In this document: one piece after another, positions 26,041 to 39,500 of the stretch | Numbering within the stretch: the stretch's first letter is position 1 | Layout: each line of letters starts with the position of its first letter | From: Ciona savignyi | Lineage: Eukaryota; Chordata; Ascidiacea; Phlebobranchia; Cionidae | Direction: 5' to 3' | DNA: 64,000 bases | NCBI GenBank assembly: GCA_000149265.1 | Contig: CH003025.1 | Location: 213,657-277,656, forward strand | Translations under genes and position numbers: made by a program | The notes under the pieces: model-generated | Told to the model about the DNA's origin: nothing | Database searches by the model: none | Seen by the model: only the letters and a program-made list of their open reading frames with translations

Positions 26041-26636
26041 GGTAGCCGAAGGGTTGCGGAACTCGCCATATTTCTCTACCTTTTTATTGGATCGGTTAGC
26101 GGTAAGCTGTGATCCGTCGTGGGCTACCTGACTACCTGCAAGCAGTGCTTTTACCAAGCGTTGGCCTTTAACTATAAGTACCCTTACTTTGATATTAGTT
26201 TAGTTTAGTTTAGTTTATTCATTTTTTGCACTAGTATTTAAAAATGGCAAGCGAATATAATAACGACACGGGAACAGGAAAAGACGGCAAAACGAACAGT
26301 CGTTAAAAAACACATATTAGCCACTGAACACACTTCCGTCTGTCTAATACATGTCTCAACATTCTGTTAAAGAGTCGACATCGTGTTAAGTTAAGCCGAC
26401 CACTTTGTTCACTAGTTCTCGCGTAACGATCAAGCCTATTTCCCAATTATTTAATTACGTGATAGGTTATCCTTAGTAGGCATATATTTTGTTAAAACAT
26501 AATCAAAAACGCCTAACTGTCTCGTTGACGGTGCGCACAATGAAGGTGCATATAAATAAGTACAGCAAATTGTGTATATATAGGCCTAGACTTGATTGCC
26601 TTTATCGTAGTTTAGTTTCATTCATCATTAGGCCTA

Positions 26637-26819
26637 AATAGGATAGGATATACACATTTTTTCAATTTGGTACAACCCATTAATCCGCTGGGTTCAGCAA
26701 GCAATGTCAGTAAAGTGCCTTGCCCAAGGACATAGCCGACCAGCTAGCTACCAGTTTCACACCTACAACCTTACGATTGAAAGGCGACGCACTAAACCAC
26801 CAGACTAACCGGCCGGACC
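26637..26819 (-). mobile_element. SINE copy with internal deletion
   Basis: A GGATAGGATA tail is joined almost directly to TTCAATTTGGTACAACCCAT, followed by the usual CCTTGCCCAAGGACA and the tRNA-like head at the right end (GCGACGCACTAAACCACCAG). About half of the body is missing. Confidence 0.8.
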
Positions 26820-27678
26820 ATATAAGGATTTCTCTAGGTTAAAAGCATTAATACAAAGTGCATCTTCTTCCATTTGATCTACGTTAAGATCCATGCAACT
26901 ATATCCATTGTTGCGAATGGTTCACGCGACCAATAAATATACAGTAATACTATACAGTACGAAATTATCTGGGCTTTGTTTTCGATCTCATAGCCTTTTG
27001 GTTGACGGCCCAACAAACAACTATTACCGGAATAATTAATGCGCCCGTAAATATACTTATGCGCCTTGATTAATTGTGGAATCGACTATATATATGTCAA
27101 TTAGGATCGTGGGATAAAATAATTATTTGTTATTCGCGTGTATGGTAAAACGTGTAAAAGTGAACGCACGAGCAATTGTTAGATTAACAAAACAATTGAG
27201 CCAAGATAATTTGTAATTCACTGCAGTGAAATTGTTATTAAACATTTCAGATACCTCCGTTAACGGAGGTTGCATGATTTCAGTAGTTTAACGGGTCGAA
27301 CACTGAAAGAAATTCTCCATCACTGCGATAATCCCGGGAACCTGATTATGTGTCGAAGTAATTAGAGGGTTGCTTGGATTATATATATAACGCACTGTGC
27401 GTTAACCTTTACCGCCTTTTACCGGATAAATATGGGTAGCCTATCCTGTTGTGCAACTATCCATTGCCGGAAATAAAAGCCTGATTGAACATTCACTTTT
27501 GTGAGTTTACATTTTGCCCCTTGTACTTTCGAAATTAAAGTAAATTTAATTTTTTAGTAAAGTAGTTTTATTTATTTCAGTTTTTTTATTTTGTAGTGTC
27601 ATTCTAAAATTTGCTGCGTCTTAAAATTAAAACCCTGTCGCTAAGCAACTGCAAAGCTCCCAGTGCGTTAATTAAAAT

Positions 27679-27691
27679 CGGTCAAAGGTCA
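27679..27691 (+). promoter_or_regulatory. DR1-like nuclear-receptor site
   Basis: CGGTCA A AGGTCA is a direct repeat of two half-sites with one-base spacing, the arrangement bound by RXR, HNF4 or PPAR-type receptors. It lies about 1 kb upstream of CCDC92 and 2.7 kb from the GST start. Function is inference. Confidence 0.3.
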
Positions 27692-28666
27692 CGTCAACAA
27701 CTCTTAAAAGTTGGAATGTGGCTCGTCGTATGCCAAATTAAAATACCTGCTCAAGAAATCGGTAAATAGACATTTACTTGGTTATGTACTTTGGGATTTT
27801 CGTTCTCTTTTTTTATAACTTCCAAGCTAGAAAGTTTCGATTGGTTATGTTATTTAAACCTTCGTGCAGCCACCAGTGTCACTAAAGTTGTGGTGAATTT
27901 TTAGTTTTTAGTATCAGCTGATGAGGATAAGATCATATTTCATTTAAAGTTTTTCGATTTTCTTACAGGTGTATTTATATATTGTCGGAACTAACCATGA
28001 AAATTAAGATGCAATTTGAAAGTGAAGTCAATACCACAAAGTTTTAATATTTAATTCTTTCTCAAACGTCGAATGCCATATTTTATTTAGAGACATTAGA
28101 TTATAGAACTAGCAACTTAAGAAGAGACTTAAGTAACTAAAGGTCAACGGGGATTTTTACTGACATGTTGTTGCATTTTTAAAAATTTCTGAGAACGGTG
28201 CATAGTACAGACTGTATGTTATTAACTTACGTGACTTTTGAATGTGTCGTCTATCTAATATACTAGTACTGGTATTCTATGGAAAGTTGATCATCTATTT
28301 ATAATTTATGTTGTTATTCTTGTGTTTTACCCTTTTAATTTATTATTTGTATTATTTTTCTTTACTTTTATATTGGTGCACTGTCTGTCTTTAACTGTAC
28401 TATTGTTAACAATATTTTTTTTTCAATTTTTATTTTTTTGCAATTATTCACACAAACTCTTTTCCCTGCTGAAGTACTTGCAAATTCATGGTTCATATAT
28501 AATATACCAACCTAGACTATATACTTTAAAAATATTTATTTATGTATCGTATATATTTATATCTATTTATTTATATATGTTATACTTACAATCGCTCTTT
28601 AAAAGGTGTAGACACATTTGTGACAAGAGTTGAAGTTAATATTTAGTTTAGGCTTGGTGTTTCGAA

Positions 28667-31600
28667 ATGGCTGCTCCTTTTGTGGAAACGCTAAAAACTC
28701 AGTTACAATCATCACGCAAGTCCATCTTGTTTATGGAAAGCGAGCATGCCGCCACATTGAGGGGGTTGCACAAAGAAATTCAACAGCTACAAAAGAAATG
28801 CTCAGGTTGGTTGTTGATGCCAGCTAAAAATCGCTTAGAGTATTTCATCATGTCTTGGTCCTATAGTGATTACACTAATATCTGTATACATGTGCGTGAA
28901 GACAGATGAACAAGGGTTATGTTAAGCCCTGGAATTTTTACATGAGTTACAGCTTTTTTCTTGTATATCTGTTATGAATATTTTTTTGTATTCCAATATT
29001 AGATTTCAATAAATTCTGTTGGCAAGAATGTTGTTTTTTTCTAAAATGTTAATCAGGGTTAATATAGTTTTAATGATCTTTTCTATTTTTGCAGGACTTA
29101 CATTTGAATTGGCAATGGGAAATGGTATAAACGGTGAGTTTATGCTACGACTTTTAATATTAAATCTCACATTTTTTTGTTTTTGTTATGCTTCACCCTA
29201 AACTATTTGTAAAGAAATACCAACTTATAGGTCAGTATGGACCAAAAGACAGAACGAGATATAGCTGTATGTACCAGCATTTTTGTCCAAAGTAAGCCAA
29301 GCATTAGTAGCATTTTTTTGCAATTCCTTGACATGGTAGCAGACAGTCAGGTGATTTCACTAGACTGCTGTTTATCTATCTGTGAAATTATGGTGGTGAT
29401 TCACTAAAGGGCCATTAAGTTGGTACTCTTATATTATTGATTTTAAACACAAAAAAAACTTTCACAATGTCACCAGATACATTTAACAGTATTACTCAAT
29501 ACTGGGTTGTAAAATGTGACCCAGATACCAAATTTCTGAACGGCTACTTGCATTGTCTAATTTATAGCCCTTTCAGAGGTTATATTTGTTTATCTTCCAG
29601 AACATTAAACATTTAAACCTTGTCTGTTATTAGGAGTGCTTCATGTTGCCCTGGATAACTAATAATGTTTGATAACAAATAATTCAGTGCTTCCTTACTT
29701 ACTACTTTGGAATGAAGATGTTCTTATTTATTAAGTGTGATAATATTTTAGCTAAGGATTTGGATACTGAAACTGTAATCATCAAATAACTGCTGTTTAT
29801 GGTCCAAAGATGTTACAGTACCGGTATATGCAAAAGGCATAGCGATGTATTTTGTATCACACACTAAAAACCTCTGAGCAGAAACCAAGGGTAATGTATG
29901 TGCCTTGAACAAAACAATTATTAATTGGTGTGTTTTGATCTTGGGCTGGCTATTGCCAACACCCAATTATATACATGTACCTGTGTGTGGTAGTGTATTA
30001 ATCAGTTTGTAGTGGTTATGGTACTGTATGCAGTTTATCTTATTTAAATTAATTCTTGGGATTGGCAAGTTAAAGTACATCAGTCATATCCCCGTTAAAT
30101 TCTGCATTCCCCGAAAAGTAAATTTACAGCTGGTCAACAGTTGTGTCCTTGGGAGGCAGCTAGCAACACTTCCTAGACCAAGTTACTGAATTTTACTTTA
30201 ATTGAAAAAAATGTTAAGCATATTTAAAAACTTGGCAATAGCTTAGGTACTCTAATGACCAAATGTCATCAAATTAATCCAACTCTTGCCCATGTAATAC
30301 CTTTCCCTCATTTTCTCATTCCATTGGATTAAATATTAATATTATGCATCTAAAGATGTGATCTTGATCCACATATCAGCCAAAATACAATATGTCATAA
30401 TACAATAAAATTAAATGAGTGGTAGGTCTTATCTAATATTTTACAGAAATGAAAAATGGAACTAAACAAAATTTAACAGTCTTTGTCCCATAAAATTTTC
30501 CTCAATATAAATAATTCATAGCAACGTTACACGTACAGCCAGCCAAGGCAAAATAAGATAGCCAATTACCGCATCGTACATAGATGCAAAGAAAAGCAAA
30601 TATTATTAATTCATGAGGCACTTAATGTCATGCCTTATATGTGCTGTGTATCAAATGTATAAATAAAAGGTATAGTGGCATAAAATGCTAAAATATATAA
30701 AAAGAGACACACCCCTATTTCATGGAATACAATACAAAAACAACCATAAATGTTACAAAATTGGTTTGTCAGTACACAATGGTATTGAAGGACTTGTTAG
30801 CTGGAAAATCACATTAAATGGAAAGAAATTTACTTTATTCCAAATTTCTAAATAAAGCTTAAAATATTTTTTTTGTTAATATATTCATTCTTGCTGAGCA
30901 TATTGTGGTAGGCCTATGATGCAATATTCTTTATAAACAATATATATTTAACTTTTGTTCACTAATGTGGGATATTGATTATAATAGAACTAATACCACT
31001 TACCTTTCTGCTGCACTATTTAACCATTGTTATGTGCAATTCTATAACTGCAATATTATTAGTATAAATAAATGTGGCACAGTTTTACTTGACAAATATT
31101 TTGTTTTTCTTTATTTTTGGCTGTGCCATATTTTAACATAAGAATGTATAAAATAGTTTAATTGTTTCTATATTTTTATATGTTTGCCCAGTGCTGAGAC
31201 TTTAAAATAATAAGAAATTGGGATTTATAAAAATAGTTAATTGTTTTTGTTTTCTTTTATTTATGCCCTGTGCTGAGAGCTTAAAATAAAAAATGTACCG
31301 GTACTGTGAACCTATGCTGTGTAACAATACACCTTTGCTGTTTTGTAAACAATCTATGAAGTCTTATGAAAAGAATGCTTTTTTGTTTCAAGGATCTCAT
31401 GGTATCAATTAACAGTGTGAAAGTTTTTAAAATGACCCCTGCTTTCAACATCATTGACACTGCAACTTTTATTTTCCTTTGACTTGTTTAATCAAGGAGG
31501 GTTGACATGCAGGCTAGACGGGTTTATGTAGAAAGCCAACCCCCATGTACAGAACAAGGTTGTACTGTGCCAGGTGCTGTTCAGCCATCGCTTCATTAAC

Positions 31601-34122
31601 ATTGTAAATTACAATTTACACCTAGAATGACCATGCATTTTTTTGAAAATCCAAATTTTACATTCACCAGTAGATTTTAAGCTAACCACGCCCAATTGTT
31701 TTCATTTTTATATTGTTCGTTTTAGTGCCACAAAAATGTACATCGTGTCGAATTTGTAAAGTCCACAACCACTTAACCATACTCTTGAACCGGATAAGAA
31801 TAAAATGAACTTGATTTTAAGAGTACTTCATGCATTCTTAAGTACATGCTACATCAGACGATTCGTGTTAAAAAGCCTCATTTGTTCCACTTTACTTTCA
31901 CAACTCAAGTGTTTGCTTCATCCGCTTTCTGCTAATTCTTTTTGTATTTGGCTTCTCTATTTCTGAAGTATTTTCTATTTTAATACGGTTGTTGATATTT
32001 CTTGTTATCAACTACTTTACTTGTCTGTTCAGTAATGCATTTGGACGGCAGTCATCAGATGCAAAACCAACTGCTTATTAATAGTTGTACAAAAGATATG
32101 TAACATTTTCTTAAAGCTTTGGTACTAAGAGGTTGTTGTAATGTTATTAGTAATAGAATTATTAATTTGCATTTCTCTTTAGATATATTTTGTTTTTACT
32201 ACCAAGTTCTTATGACACAAATAGCCCTCACACAATATTTTCAACAATACATTTAAAAAATAGTTACCTTTAAGTTAAACTCTATTAACTACCATCAACC
32301 TGGATTGTGCCACCTGTCCAAGACCAATTCAGTCATCCAGGCATCAAGCCATTGACAAATCATTCAGTTCCAGCTCTGCCTGCAGTGCAGTACTTTTGCC
32401 GACCTTATACTGCACAAAAAACTTAAAAATTGTTAGGTTTTTAACAAGTTTGAGTTCGTAAAAAAGTCCAAATGGACATACCTGTACACCTCACACTTTA
32501 CAATAATACTGTATGGCCTTAATTCTTGATTCATTTTAATTTCTAGATTCAGTTCCAGACAAATCCAGAGAAGAACAGTTAGAGAGAGATGTCAACAAAC
32601 TAATGCAGGAGAAGATCAAACTTGTACAAGAAGTTGAACAAAGAGACAAACAATATGTCGAACTGGAAGAGCATGCCAGAGCACAAGAGAGAATGTATCT
32701 TAACGAACTAAAGGTGGATAAATTGTTTTAAAAAGTTAGGATAGGATATGATATTCATGCTTATTCCTGTAAATGGGAAAACCAAGGGGATTAACACACG
32801 GGCAATCGTCAGATCATCACGCGCCCATTGTCGGGTTACCGGAGCTATTGCAGTGTGTTGTGTATGATTTACACGTTCCTTCAATTTAGTAGAACCCATT
32901 AATCCGCTAGTTTTAAACCTTTAAAAAGCGTCGCACTAAACCACCAGACTAAATTGTCGGACAGCTAATTTTATTCATTGATTAAGAAATAGCTACACTA
33001 GTTAATGCGTTTTAAATTTTTTTTCTTATTTTTTTAATAGATTAATTTTTCCCCATAAATTATTCAAAGATTAGGATGAATAAAACCACTGATTTAAATT
33101 TTCCTTTAATGTACATTGATTAACAAAACCAAGGATACATTATGTTTTTTCTGAATACACATCATGTGTTTTTATTATAAGGTTGGTCGTTGCCCGCCTT
33201 CTTATTAGTTGGGACATCCACAGTAACACTTCTAGAGCAGTAACATTCAGTAACAGGAATATACCCCTAAAAGACCCATTACACAAATTGCATTACTATA
33301 CCAAAAAATGGCATCTTTTTGGTGATCTGTGACCATTACTTACTGACCAATGTTACTCTTGCCACCAGACATTAAATGGCCTTTAAACCCAAAGCATTGG
33401 TTTCTGTTACTTTTTTTAATTCACAGTGTTCAATATAAAATCAAGTTTTAATTATGTAGAGTGTTGTAAATATATGACAAACGTAATAATTTATGTGAAT
33501 AACCTTTTATAACTAGGCAAAGAATCATCGCATAACTTCACTTGTAAATGAGTTGGATGCCAGGTCTAACACAGTGGCGTATGTGACAACCCAACTCCAC
33601 CAAGCCAGGTCAAAACTTCACAGCATTCAGCAACAACAATTATCAAATGCCAGCCTTGCCCCAACCCCGCCAGTGGCCCCACGTAGACATGAAGGTATCC
33701 ATCGCTCATCCAAGTCTATGGAGGACGGGCGACCTGGTAGTTCTCGTTTGCTCCGAGGAAGACATTCGATGCCAGGGAGTCGGGTTGATTCCCGAGAGGG
33801 GTCGAGACCAAACTCCTCAAGTTCCTCCAGTAAACAGTTTGAGCCGAGTCCGATGCCTGATCCTGCTCCGTTTTTAAGAGCTGGATCAAGCGACGCGAAA
33901 ATGACAGTTTATTCGCCAAAACCACCTTCAGTTCTGCCTCCAATCCACAAAAAAATGGCTGATACTGCTCGGGATCCAAATGGGAATGAGATGCCGATAT
34001 CGTGGCAACAACAAGGTTGTTACACCTCATATACGAAATCTGCTCCAGCTCGCGAATTTGCGGTAAAACGAGTGACCGCAAATGTCTCTCCAGACCGGAA
34101 AGTTAATGAAAGCGGAGTATAA
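28667..34122 (+). CDS. CCDC92: CCDC92 coiled-coil protein
   Basis: Four exons join in frame: 28667-28805, 29095-29133, 32547-32713 and 33517-34122, giving 316 residues (human 331). The N terminus (residues 10-46, QLQSSRKSILFMESEHAATL onward) matches the CCDC92 family signature. Residues about 60-150 are charged heptad-like coiled coil, ending with NELDARSNTVAYVTTQLHQA. The C-terminal half is Pro/Ser-rich and keeps the family motifs MPDPAPF (about 228) and PSVLPPIHKK (about 253). Vertebrate CCDC92 is reported at centrioles and the ciliary base; I infer a similar role. Exon 2 is only 39 nt, and the first donor reads GTTGGT, which is weak. The start codon fits because the family signature begins right after it. 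Confidence 0.95.
31150..31300. repeat. Two-copy tandem repeat in CCDC92 intron 2
   Basis: AAAATAGTTxAATTGTTT and GTGCTGAGAxxTTAAAATAA recur at a spacing of about 82 bp. The rest of this 3.4-kb intron (29134-32546) shows no further structure that I can support. Confidence 0.55.
32737..32962 (-). mobile_element. SINE copy in CCDC92 intron 3
   Basis: It has the GGATAGGATATG tail, GGGAAAACCAAGGGGATTAA and the body TACCGGAGCTATTGCAGTGT. A deletion then removes the middle and leads directly to the head (CGTCGCACTAAACCACCAGA). Confidence 0.85.
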
Positions 34123-34496
34123 TTGGATGTTTGTCTTGTGTTATGTCCCTGTATTTTTAATTTTGCACTCTGTTTAGCTGTGATTGTCTAATAACCCATT
34201 TTTTTATTTCCCAATTTTAACAACATACTTTTCTTCAGTTGTGTAAATATTTTATGACCATTTTGCTTCAAACTGCCTTAGCAGGTGGTATTCTTACAAT
34301 GACACTTCTTTGAGTTATAGCACTGTACCATAAGTTCCTTATTTTACCTATATTTTTTTAATTTTGATGGTTAAAATTTTAACACAAATTCTATTTACCC
34401 CTTGATGATTTTGCTTGCTATAATCTTAACTAAATTACTTTCAATAACAATTTTCTGGTCAATTTTTCTGGTATAAAATATCAGAAATAATCCACA

Positions 34497-34502
34497 AATA
34501 AA
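34497..34502 (+). terminator. CCDC92 poly(A) signal
   Basis: AATAAA lies 375 bp after the CCDC92 stop and is the best canonical signal before the next gene. Confidence 0.5.
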
Positions 34503-35313
34503 ATGTTGTATTTTTCCATTGGTATCATATTTCGTATCCAATTCCAATTTATACAATGCAAAATAGTGGTCTTAGGATTTTTTCATGAGACACCTGACTA
34601 GAAAAAGGTAGAATAGAAATATCGTTATTTATATGTATCCTCATGATAAAGCAAGGATAATCGTAAGTTTACCTAGTTTCACTGTCCGGTTAACCAACGA
34701 TCATTAAATTAACGAAGCTGTTGCAGTTGCATAGACTTATAAAAATATGTCCAGTGAAACGAATATGCAGGAGATTTGTCACACGAGCAGTCGGCAGATT
34801 AACTCAAGAATACGCAAGTGATCGTTATCACACGGGTAGGATAATTGCGAAAGCATGAGCTGATATTTGTGTTCGCACTCCTAAAAGTGGTGAACACGGC
34901 AGCGAGAAGGAATGATTTGGAATTGCAAACAAAGACATTTACTTTCTTTAGCCAAATTATAGGGCAAAACTTACAAATACTTTGAGCGATATATATGAAA
35001 AAAAGAAAACTAATAAAATATATGTATTGCAATTATTAAGCAAACCGAATGGCTTATTGGGTTGGTGCGTCGCCTTTTAGCCGATTCGAAACTGGTCGGT
35101 TGTGTCGTGGAAATTGCCCTGTAGCATTTTGGCGGTTTATCATTGTTCATTATGTACCGCATGTTGTTGTTATCACTGGTTCCATATGACTCCCCTTATA
35201 AGGTTGTAAATCCGCTTTACTATGATCGTAGTTTTTACCGTCCCCAGAACTGCTAAGAGAAGACGCGGCCAATTTTGGTGTTTATAAAGTTGTACCCGCA
35301 TATAGTGACTCAG

Positions 35314-35622
35314 GGATAGGATAGGAGGATAGGATAGGGTATTCATCTTTATCCCCGTGAATGGGAAAACCAAGGGGGTTAACACACGGGCAATCGTCAG
35401 ATCACCTCGCGCCCATCGCCGGGTTACCGGAGCTATTGCAGTGTGTTGTATATGACAGACACGTTCCTTCAATTTGGTAGAACCCATTAATCCGCTGGGT
35501 TCAGGCAATGTCCGTAAAGTGCCTTGCCCAAGGACACAACCGACTAGCTAGCGACCAGTTTCGCACCTTCAACCTTTCGATTGAAAGGCGACGCACTTAA
35601 CCGTTAGACCAAGCGGCCGCAC
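35314..35622 (-). mobile_element. SINE copy, nearly full length
   Basis: This is one of the most complete copies in the window, about 300 bp. The left end is the GGATAGGATAGG tail. The body contains TTAACACACGGGCAATCGTC, ACCGGAGCTATTGCAGTGTG and CCTTGCCCAAGGACACAACC. The right end is a tRNA-like head whose minus strand reads GCTTGGTCTAACGGTTAAGT (A box) and then GGTGCGAAACTGG (B box). It is a minus-strand element. It resembles the composite SINE described in Ciona; that name is from memory. Confidence 0.9.
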
Positions 35623-35939
35623 TTAATCATCATATGCGTGTTTTGTCATGAAACCAACCTTTCGTGAAGAGTAGGCGTGCTGATTATCGGAGTCATATTG
35701 GACTATTCGCTTTTAGGGTTCGTCTGACCAGATTTAGTGTCAAACAATATAGGCAACAAATATAGAACTAAAAATCCACGAACCCGTACAGTCCAAACCC
35801 AATCAATGGATTAAATGGATTTTATTAAACTAAAGAACTGTCTCAATTATACACAACGCATTGCAATACCTCTGAAAATCTAAAGAGTGCACGTGTAATA
35901 ACGTCCGTTGCGTTTTACCGTTTTCTTATTGTTAATCGT

Positions 35940-36165
35940 CAAATTACTTTCTGCTCGCCGTCGGGTAGGCTAACTAAAGCTATTGCGGTGAGGTGTGTAT
36001 AGTTTAGACGTTATTCAAGTATAGAACCCTCTGTCCACTTGGTTCAGGCGATTTCCCCCGAATCCCTTGCCAAAGACACAACCTTCTATCTAGCGGCTAG
36101 TTTGAATCATAAACCCCACGGTTGAAAGAAGACGCGCCAACTCACCAAGCTATTCGCCCAGGCAT
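35940..36165 (-). mobile_element. SINE copy, old
   Basis: A diverged body: CCGTCGGGTAGGCTAACTAA, AAAGCTATTGCGGTGAGGTG, CAAAGACACAACC and a head-like GACGCGCCAACTCACC. The tail is not recognisable. Confidence 0.65.
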
Positions 36166-36598
36166 TAGGTTTAGCAGCCACGTCTGTGTATCCCCAAGTT
36201 ATGCTATTTGTATTTTCTGACATGTTTTAGCTACTGTAGTTACTCCAATTTCCCGATTTTTAAAATTGTTTATTCGCAATAATCGCCTTGATGGTAAAAT
36301 TTAACCTTTGTCGAAGAGACTGATGATCAGTCAATTCGACAAAAAGTTTTATGTTTTGTCAGTCTAGTTACATAAAGTTATCGAGTTCTGCTGCAAATTC
36401 TCGCAATTAACTGTTTTTTCTTACATATTTATAACATAATTTTGTGTTATTTCACTAATTGATGTATGAATCATATTTAGCTTAACTGACACTTGATAGT
36501 GTAAATAGAAAGTTAATTTAACCTGACTTAAGTGAACTCTTTTTTTTTGCATTAGCCAACTAACCTTGCAAGTTGTAGGCCAATCTTTTTGGCTTATT

Positions 36599-39500
36599 AT
36601 GTCGGATTATGACGATGAAGTTTATTTATTATCTGAAGATTATCGAAAGGTAAACTTTCTTAAAAAAGTATTTAATTAAGTTTGATGGTCTGTTAATACA
36701 ATTACAATTTTTATTTTTGTTTCTTTCGTTGCAGCGTTTACCACCAACAATTTGAAAATCAACAATTGACAAAAAATAAAATAAAATACTGTGGCAACTG
36801 GCTAAAAGATGGTACAAGGGACTAGCTAAACATCCATTAAAGATTAAACCTGTTATTTTGTTAGATTAGTGATTAGTATCAAGGCATGTAGCTTTACACT
36901 CCTTGCTTTTAGGTTATGTTGGTATATTTTTTATCAAAATACCTATTTTTATACCTTGTGTGCTGGTTGTAATAGGCCTTTTGACTTTCGGCATACACAA
37001 TTTTGCATGAAAATCGAACATACTTTGTTGCCGCAAATACATTAAACAGGGTATTTGTACAAAAAAAAGAAGTTAAGTGCCATTGTTATACCTATTAAAA
37101 TTGTGCAAACGATTCTTTGCAAGTTTCAGTTATACCTATCTTAATTATACAATTAAACAAGGTTACCGGTAGATTAAACTGTTGTCATATACCGGTAAGC
37201 CAGGCTACACTTAAAAAAACCATGCAGAAATTAACTGACAACAATATGGGACAAACAATGTATGCATTGTGTTTTGAATGTCTCGTATTTTAACAATTTT
37301 TCTTATTCACCAAGAACAAAGATGACTTGCTCGATGATGACTTAGATGAGGCTGCATTGCTCTATGACAGCGAAGAGGAAGATGGGGCTTCTGACAATGA
37401 TTTTAGTCTCAATCAACTCCAAGAAAACTACAATATCCAATCACCGAAACCAAGTGCCGAGTTGCACAACTCGGCGGAAAACAATATCCAACATGAAATG
37501 AACACTGTGTCAGGAAAGAATTCAAGCATAATTGAAAATGAGGCAATTTTGGAGAAAAGAGGAATAGATGATAATGAACCAAATGAAGATTTAATGGTTA
37601 AAAAGATGAAAGTTTTACCAACCTTAGCAACATCAGAATCAGTTGATGAAGTTGTCACCAGTTCAAAAAAAGTAAATTATAAGATGTTAATATAGATACC
37701 AATATATATATATATATATATATATAGTTTATATATATAACGTGTAACTGTGTGGTAAACATACTAGTGTGATATTTTAATGTTATATAGTCTAAAAATG
37801 TATATTATGCCCAAAAGTTTGGCCTGGCAGTGTTTTGCCTTGGTATAGTACTTTTTCTATACTGTAATCTACCTTACTTTTTGCTGTACAATTTACTAAT
37901 CATTAAATTAAAAGGTAAGAACAGAGAGTGTGGAATTGGATGAATCTATTCTCAGCAAAAAAGATGAACATGGTAAGCACCCAGTCTCGGAAACATAGCA
38001 GTTTTCGACAAGATCTTGTGTGTACAACAATTAGAAATTCTGCCTAAATTCATAAAGTTTAAAATTTAATATTTTTTGGTAATTATGTTAAGTTTGGAGT
38101 GCACTTTTGTTATATTGTGCATGCATATGCCATAATCACTTAATTAGTGATTTAAGATAGACATCTTGTGTTTTTAGTCCTCATTGGGGAAGTGCTTAAT
38201 GCATGGCACGCTTATGAATTCTCGAGTAATAATTAATAACACTGGTTGATGTTTTAACACCTGACATAAACACAACTACAATGCAATTTTAACTTTCTTT
38301 CCCCTTATCATTATTATTTATGATTTCTTTCCCCCATATCATGTTACCTTGTTGAAACAAACAGATGATGATGAAGAAAGTGACAATGAAGACGTCAGAG
38401 GAGGACGCTTCAGATCGGAACGCGATGATGCGAAAGTCACCACAACATCTACCCGGTACATGGAGTTTTCACTTATGATAGGATAATTATGTTTATCCCC
38501 GTAAATGGGAAAACCCAGGGGGTTAACACACGGGCAATCGTCAGATCACCTCGCACCCACTGTCGGGGGACCGGAGCTATTGCAGTATGTTATGTAGCCT
38601 ATGAAATGGAAGTTTCTTAAATTAGTAGATACCATTAATTCGCTAAGTTCAGGTAATATTTGTTAAGTTACTTGCCCAAGGACACAACCGACTAGTTAGC
38701 CTCCAGTTTTGTATCTGCAACCCTACGGCTGAAAGGTGACGCACTAAACCACCAGAGTAACCCGTGGGACACTTAGTCATTGTATTAAAATTAAAGTGGT
38801 TGGGTAATGCAACATGCATCGATGGTTTGCTTTGTTTTACTGATAGAAACACAAATGTATGAAATGTTATTAACCTTGTAACGAGCATGCTGAGTTTTGG
38901 TACTTATTGTTTGAATCACTTCTATCCAGTTCGGAAAAAAGGGAAATTCCTGATAAATTGGAGTTATCGAATGAAGACCAGCAGAAGATCGAAGATTTCA
39001 ACACCAAAGAGCAGGAGAGGAGGAACAATAGGAGCAACAGGAACAGGGGGAGAAGAAGGGGTGGGAGAATGACCAGACCAAATGCCGGAAGAGGTGTGTA
39101 TAAAGTTTAATCGGAAAATGAAAACAAAGTAGCTATTACTTAAGCTCTGAACTTTGGAAAGTAACTAGGGCAATGGATCGCTTAACATGTGCCTTTTTTG
39201 TCAATTATCTACAAATAAAATATATTGTGTACAAACCAAACTAAAAAGCAATCGGTTATTATAAAATGGTTTCTTAAACCCTTTACAACTGGCTTAACAT
39301 TATTGACCAATGGATTTTGATTTAATGGACCACAATTTTCGGATTTGATAGTAAAAGAATGATTGTCAAGATCAGTTTAACTTTTTTTTATTTTTATGAC
39401 CACTTATTTAACCATTATCATAATCTTGAGTATTTTCCGTAATGATTGTATGCATCTACATACACTGTTTTTTTTATCAAAATGTACTAAAAGCAAGATA

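Larger units (their letters stand above)
24952..28666. other. Divergent spacer between GST and CCDC92
   Basis: This 3.7-kb region should hold the promoters of both flanking genes. I see no coding exon. It contains a small tandem repeat (25956-26040), a TTTAG pentanucleotide run near 26197-26218, a SINE fragment, an 18-bp palindrome at 27253-27270 and a DR1-like site at 27679-27691. Confidence 0.5.
34503..36598. other. Spacer between CCDC92 and RBM33
   Basis: It contains two SINE copies (35314-35622 and 35940-36165) and otherwise AT-rich sequence. It should also contain the RBM33 promoter; I see no clear TATA box near the RBM33 ATG. Confidence 0.45.

Noticed and set aside
35173-35508. Open frame reading [17 protein letters not shown] onward, with near copies at 32708-32899 and 63515-63718
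   Set aside because: All lie within SINE copies; the shared peptide is the SINE body translated, not a gene family.
36737-36754. Possible extra RBM33 exon after TTGCAG in intron 1
   Set aside because: It reads into TGA within seven codons, while splicing to 37315 keeps phase 0 and gives the expected acidic sequence.
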